From Meconema thalassinum (Eukaryota; Arthropoda; Insecta; Orthoptera; Tettigoniidae), in assembly GCA_946902985.2 (NCBI GenBank), contig OX336388.2, positions 1,504,266,545-1,504,330,544 on the forward strand: a DNA stretch of 64,000 nucleotides, written 5' to 3'. The position numbers were made by a program, and so were the translations under genes. Under the pieces are notes generated by a model. The model ran no database searches, had not been told where the DNA came from, and saw only the letters and a program-made list of their open reading frames with translations. This document shows, piece after piece, positions 63,590 through 64,000 of the stretch (its first letter is position 1; each line of letters starts with the position of its first letter).

Positions 63590-64000
63590 ACAAGATGTTC
63601 AGTAAAGAACATATAGCCTACTTTCTCCTAAATGCATGGGTATTGCTATAACTCTTTGTCCTTTTCAAGGAGTATAATTGAATGTTGGTTGTAGTAGCTT
63701 GTTGAAATACAACGTGCTATAGGGATATTAAACATGAATATGAGGTGCCCTTTGCTAGTGCTACCTCTGTAAAAAAATTCATTCAATTCGGTTTCACCGT
63801 GTTTGAATTGATCTGGGGAATGGATTTGCACAAATACATGGCCGCTATTTGCAAACTATTGGGCTGATGACCTTGTAGTCAGTCATAAGATGCTTTCCAC
63901 AAAAAGGCATGTTGTTGCAAAACCCGGTAGAGATCGAATTATTAGGATGGTCGAAATTTGATTTAAGCTTTTAACATTTGGGTGGCCATCATTCCGTTTC
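63590..64000 (-). mobile_element. Family A Helentron-like element, copy A4, cut by window end
   Basis: Minus-strand 3' end: CTTGT at 63594-63590, the same hairpin, GAAAGTAGGCT, then interior units matching A3 in reverse. The element runs off the window. The frame at 63831-63646 is the same artefact seen in A2. Confidence 0.82.

Overview
The window looks like a gene-poor, transposon-packed stretch of an arthropod nuclear genome, most likely an insect. I see no bacterial-style operons, no ribosome binding sites and no CRISPR. The evidence is the mix of tRNA-headed SINEs, Jockey/CR1/RTE-type LINE remnants, hAT, Tc1/mariner and Helitron pieces, and abundant AT-rich microsatellites. The SINE set resembles what I know from orthopteroid insects, but that placement is a guess. 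I could not identify any host protein-coding gene, true tRNA gene or rRNA gene. Almost every open frame is a piece of a mobile element or a chance frame inside a repeat.

Layout. 1-0.7 kb: tandem SINE unit. 0.7-2.1 kb: broken coiled-coil gag-like frame (minus). 2.8-3.1 and 5.5-5.8 kb: two SINEs with target-site duplications (TSDs). 3.25 kb: Helitron-type 3' end (minus). 9.4-13.6 kb: 128-bp tandem array, a frameshifted Jockey-type LINE, two 295-bp repeats and a double hairpin. 14.3-17.2 kb: hAT element with perfect 8-bp TSD, carrying a SINE head and a Helentron-like element (family A). 19.4-20.6 kb: 5'-truncated family B element. 21.4-22.6 kb: 1.2-kb palindrome. 24.9-25.5 kb: LINE 3' fragment (minus). 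25.8-26.4 kb: Tc1-type MITE. 26.7-32.4 kb: nested SINEs. 33.0-33.6 kb: Helitron helicase C-terminal fragment with one nonsense codon. 34.0-35.5 kb: MITE and Helitron ends. 36.1-37.7 kb: family C element (minus). 38.2-44.1 kb: 163-bp satellite-like array (family D), split by a LINE and by a family A element. 44.1-46.9 kb: two family B elements joined head to tail. 47.8-48.7 kb: 475-bp tandem duplication. 53.2-54.3 kb: LINE inserted in a SINE. 54.4-58.3 kb: more SINEs and MITEs and a hAT-like element containing a mariner inverted repeat. 58.9-59.8 kb: second family C element. 61.1-64 kb: two family A elements tail to tail.

The most interesting signal is a group of three element families (A, B, C). 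Their interiors differ, but they share one terminal design: start TAGCCTAYTTT, a foldback just inside the 5' end, the motif TATGAGATC, a TG/TCTG microsatellite, an internal tandem array (clear in A), a 3' copy of the 5' inverted repeat, a 5-6 bp hairpin and a final CTTGT. Every intact terminus I checked sits between two Ts. This matches the non-autonomous Helentron (HINE/DINE-1-like rolling-circle) architecture. A second broad signal is a SINE group with different tRNA-like heads that share one central domain and, in some members, one 3' tail.

Limits: all homology calls come from reading the sequence; no alignment or database search was run. Element boundaries without a stated TSD are approximate.
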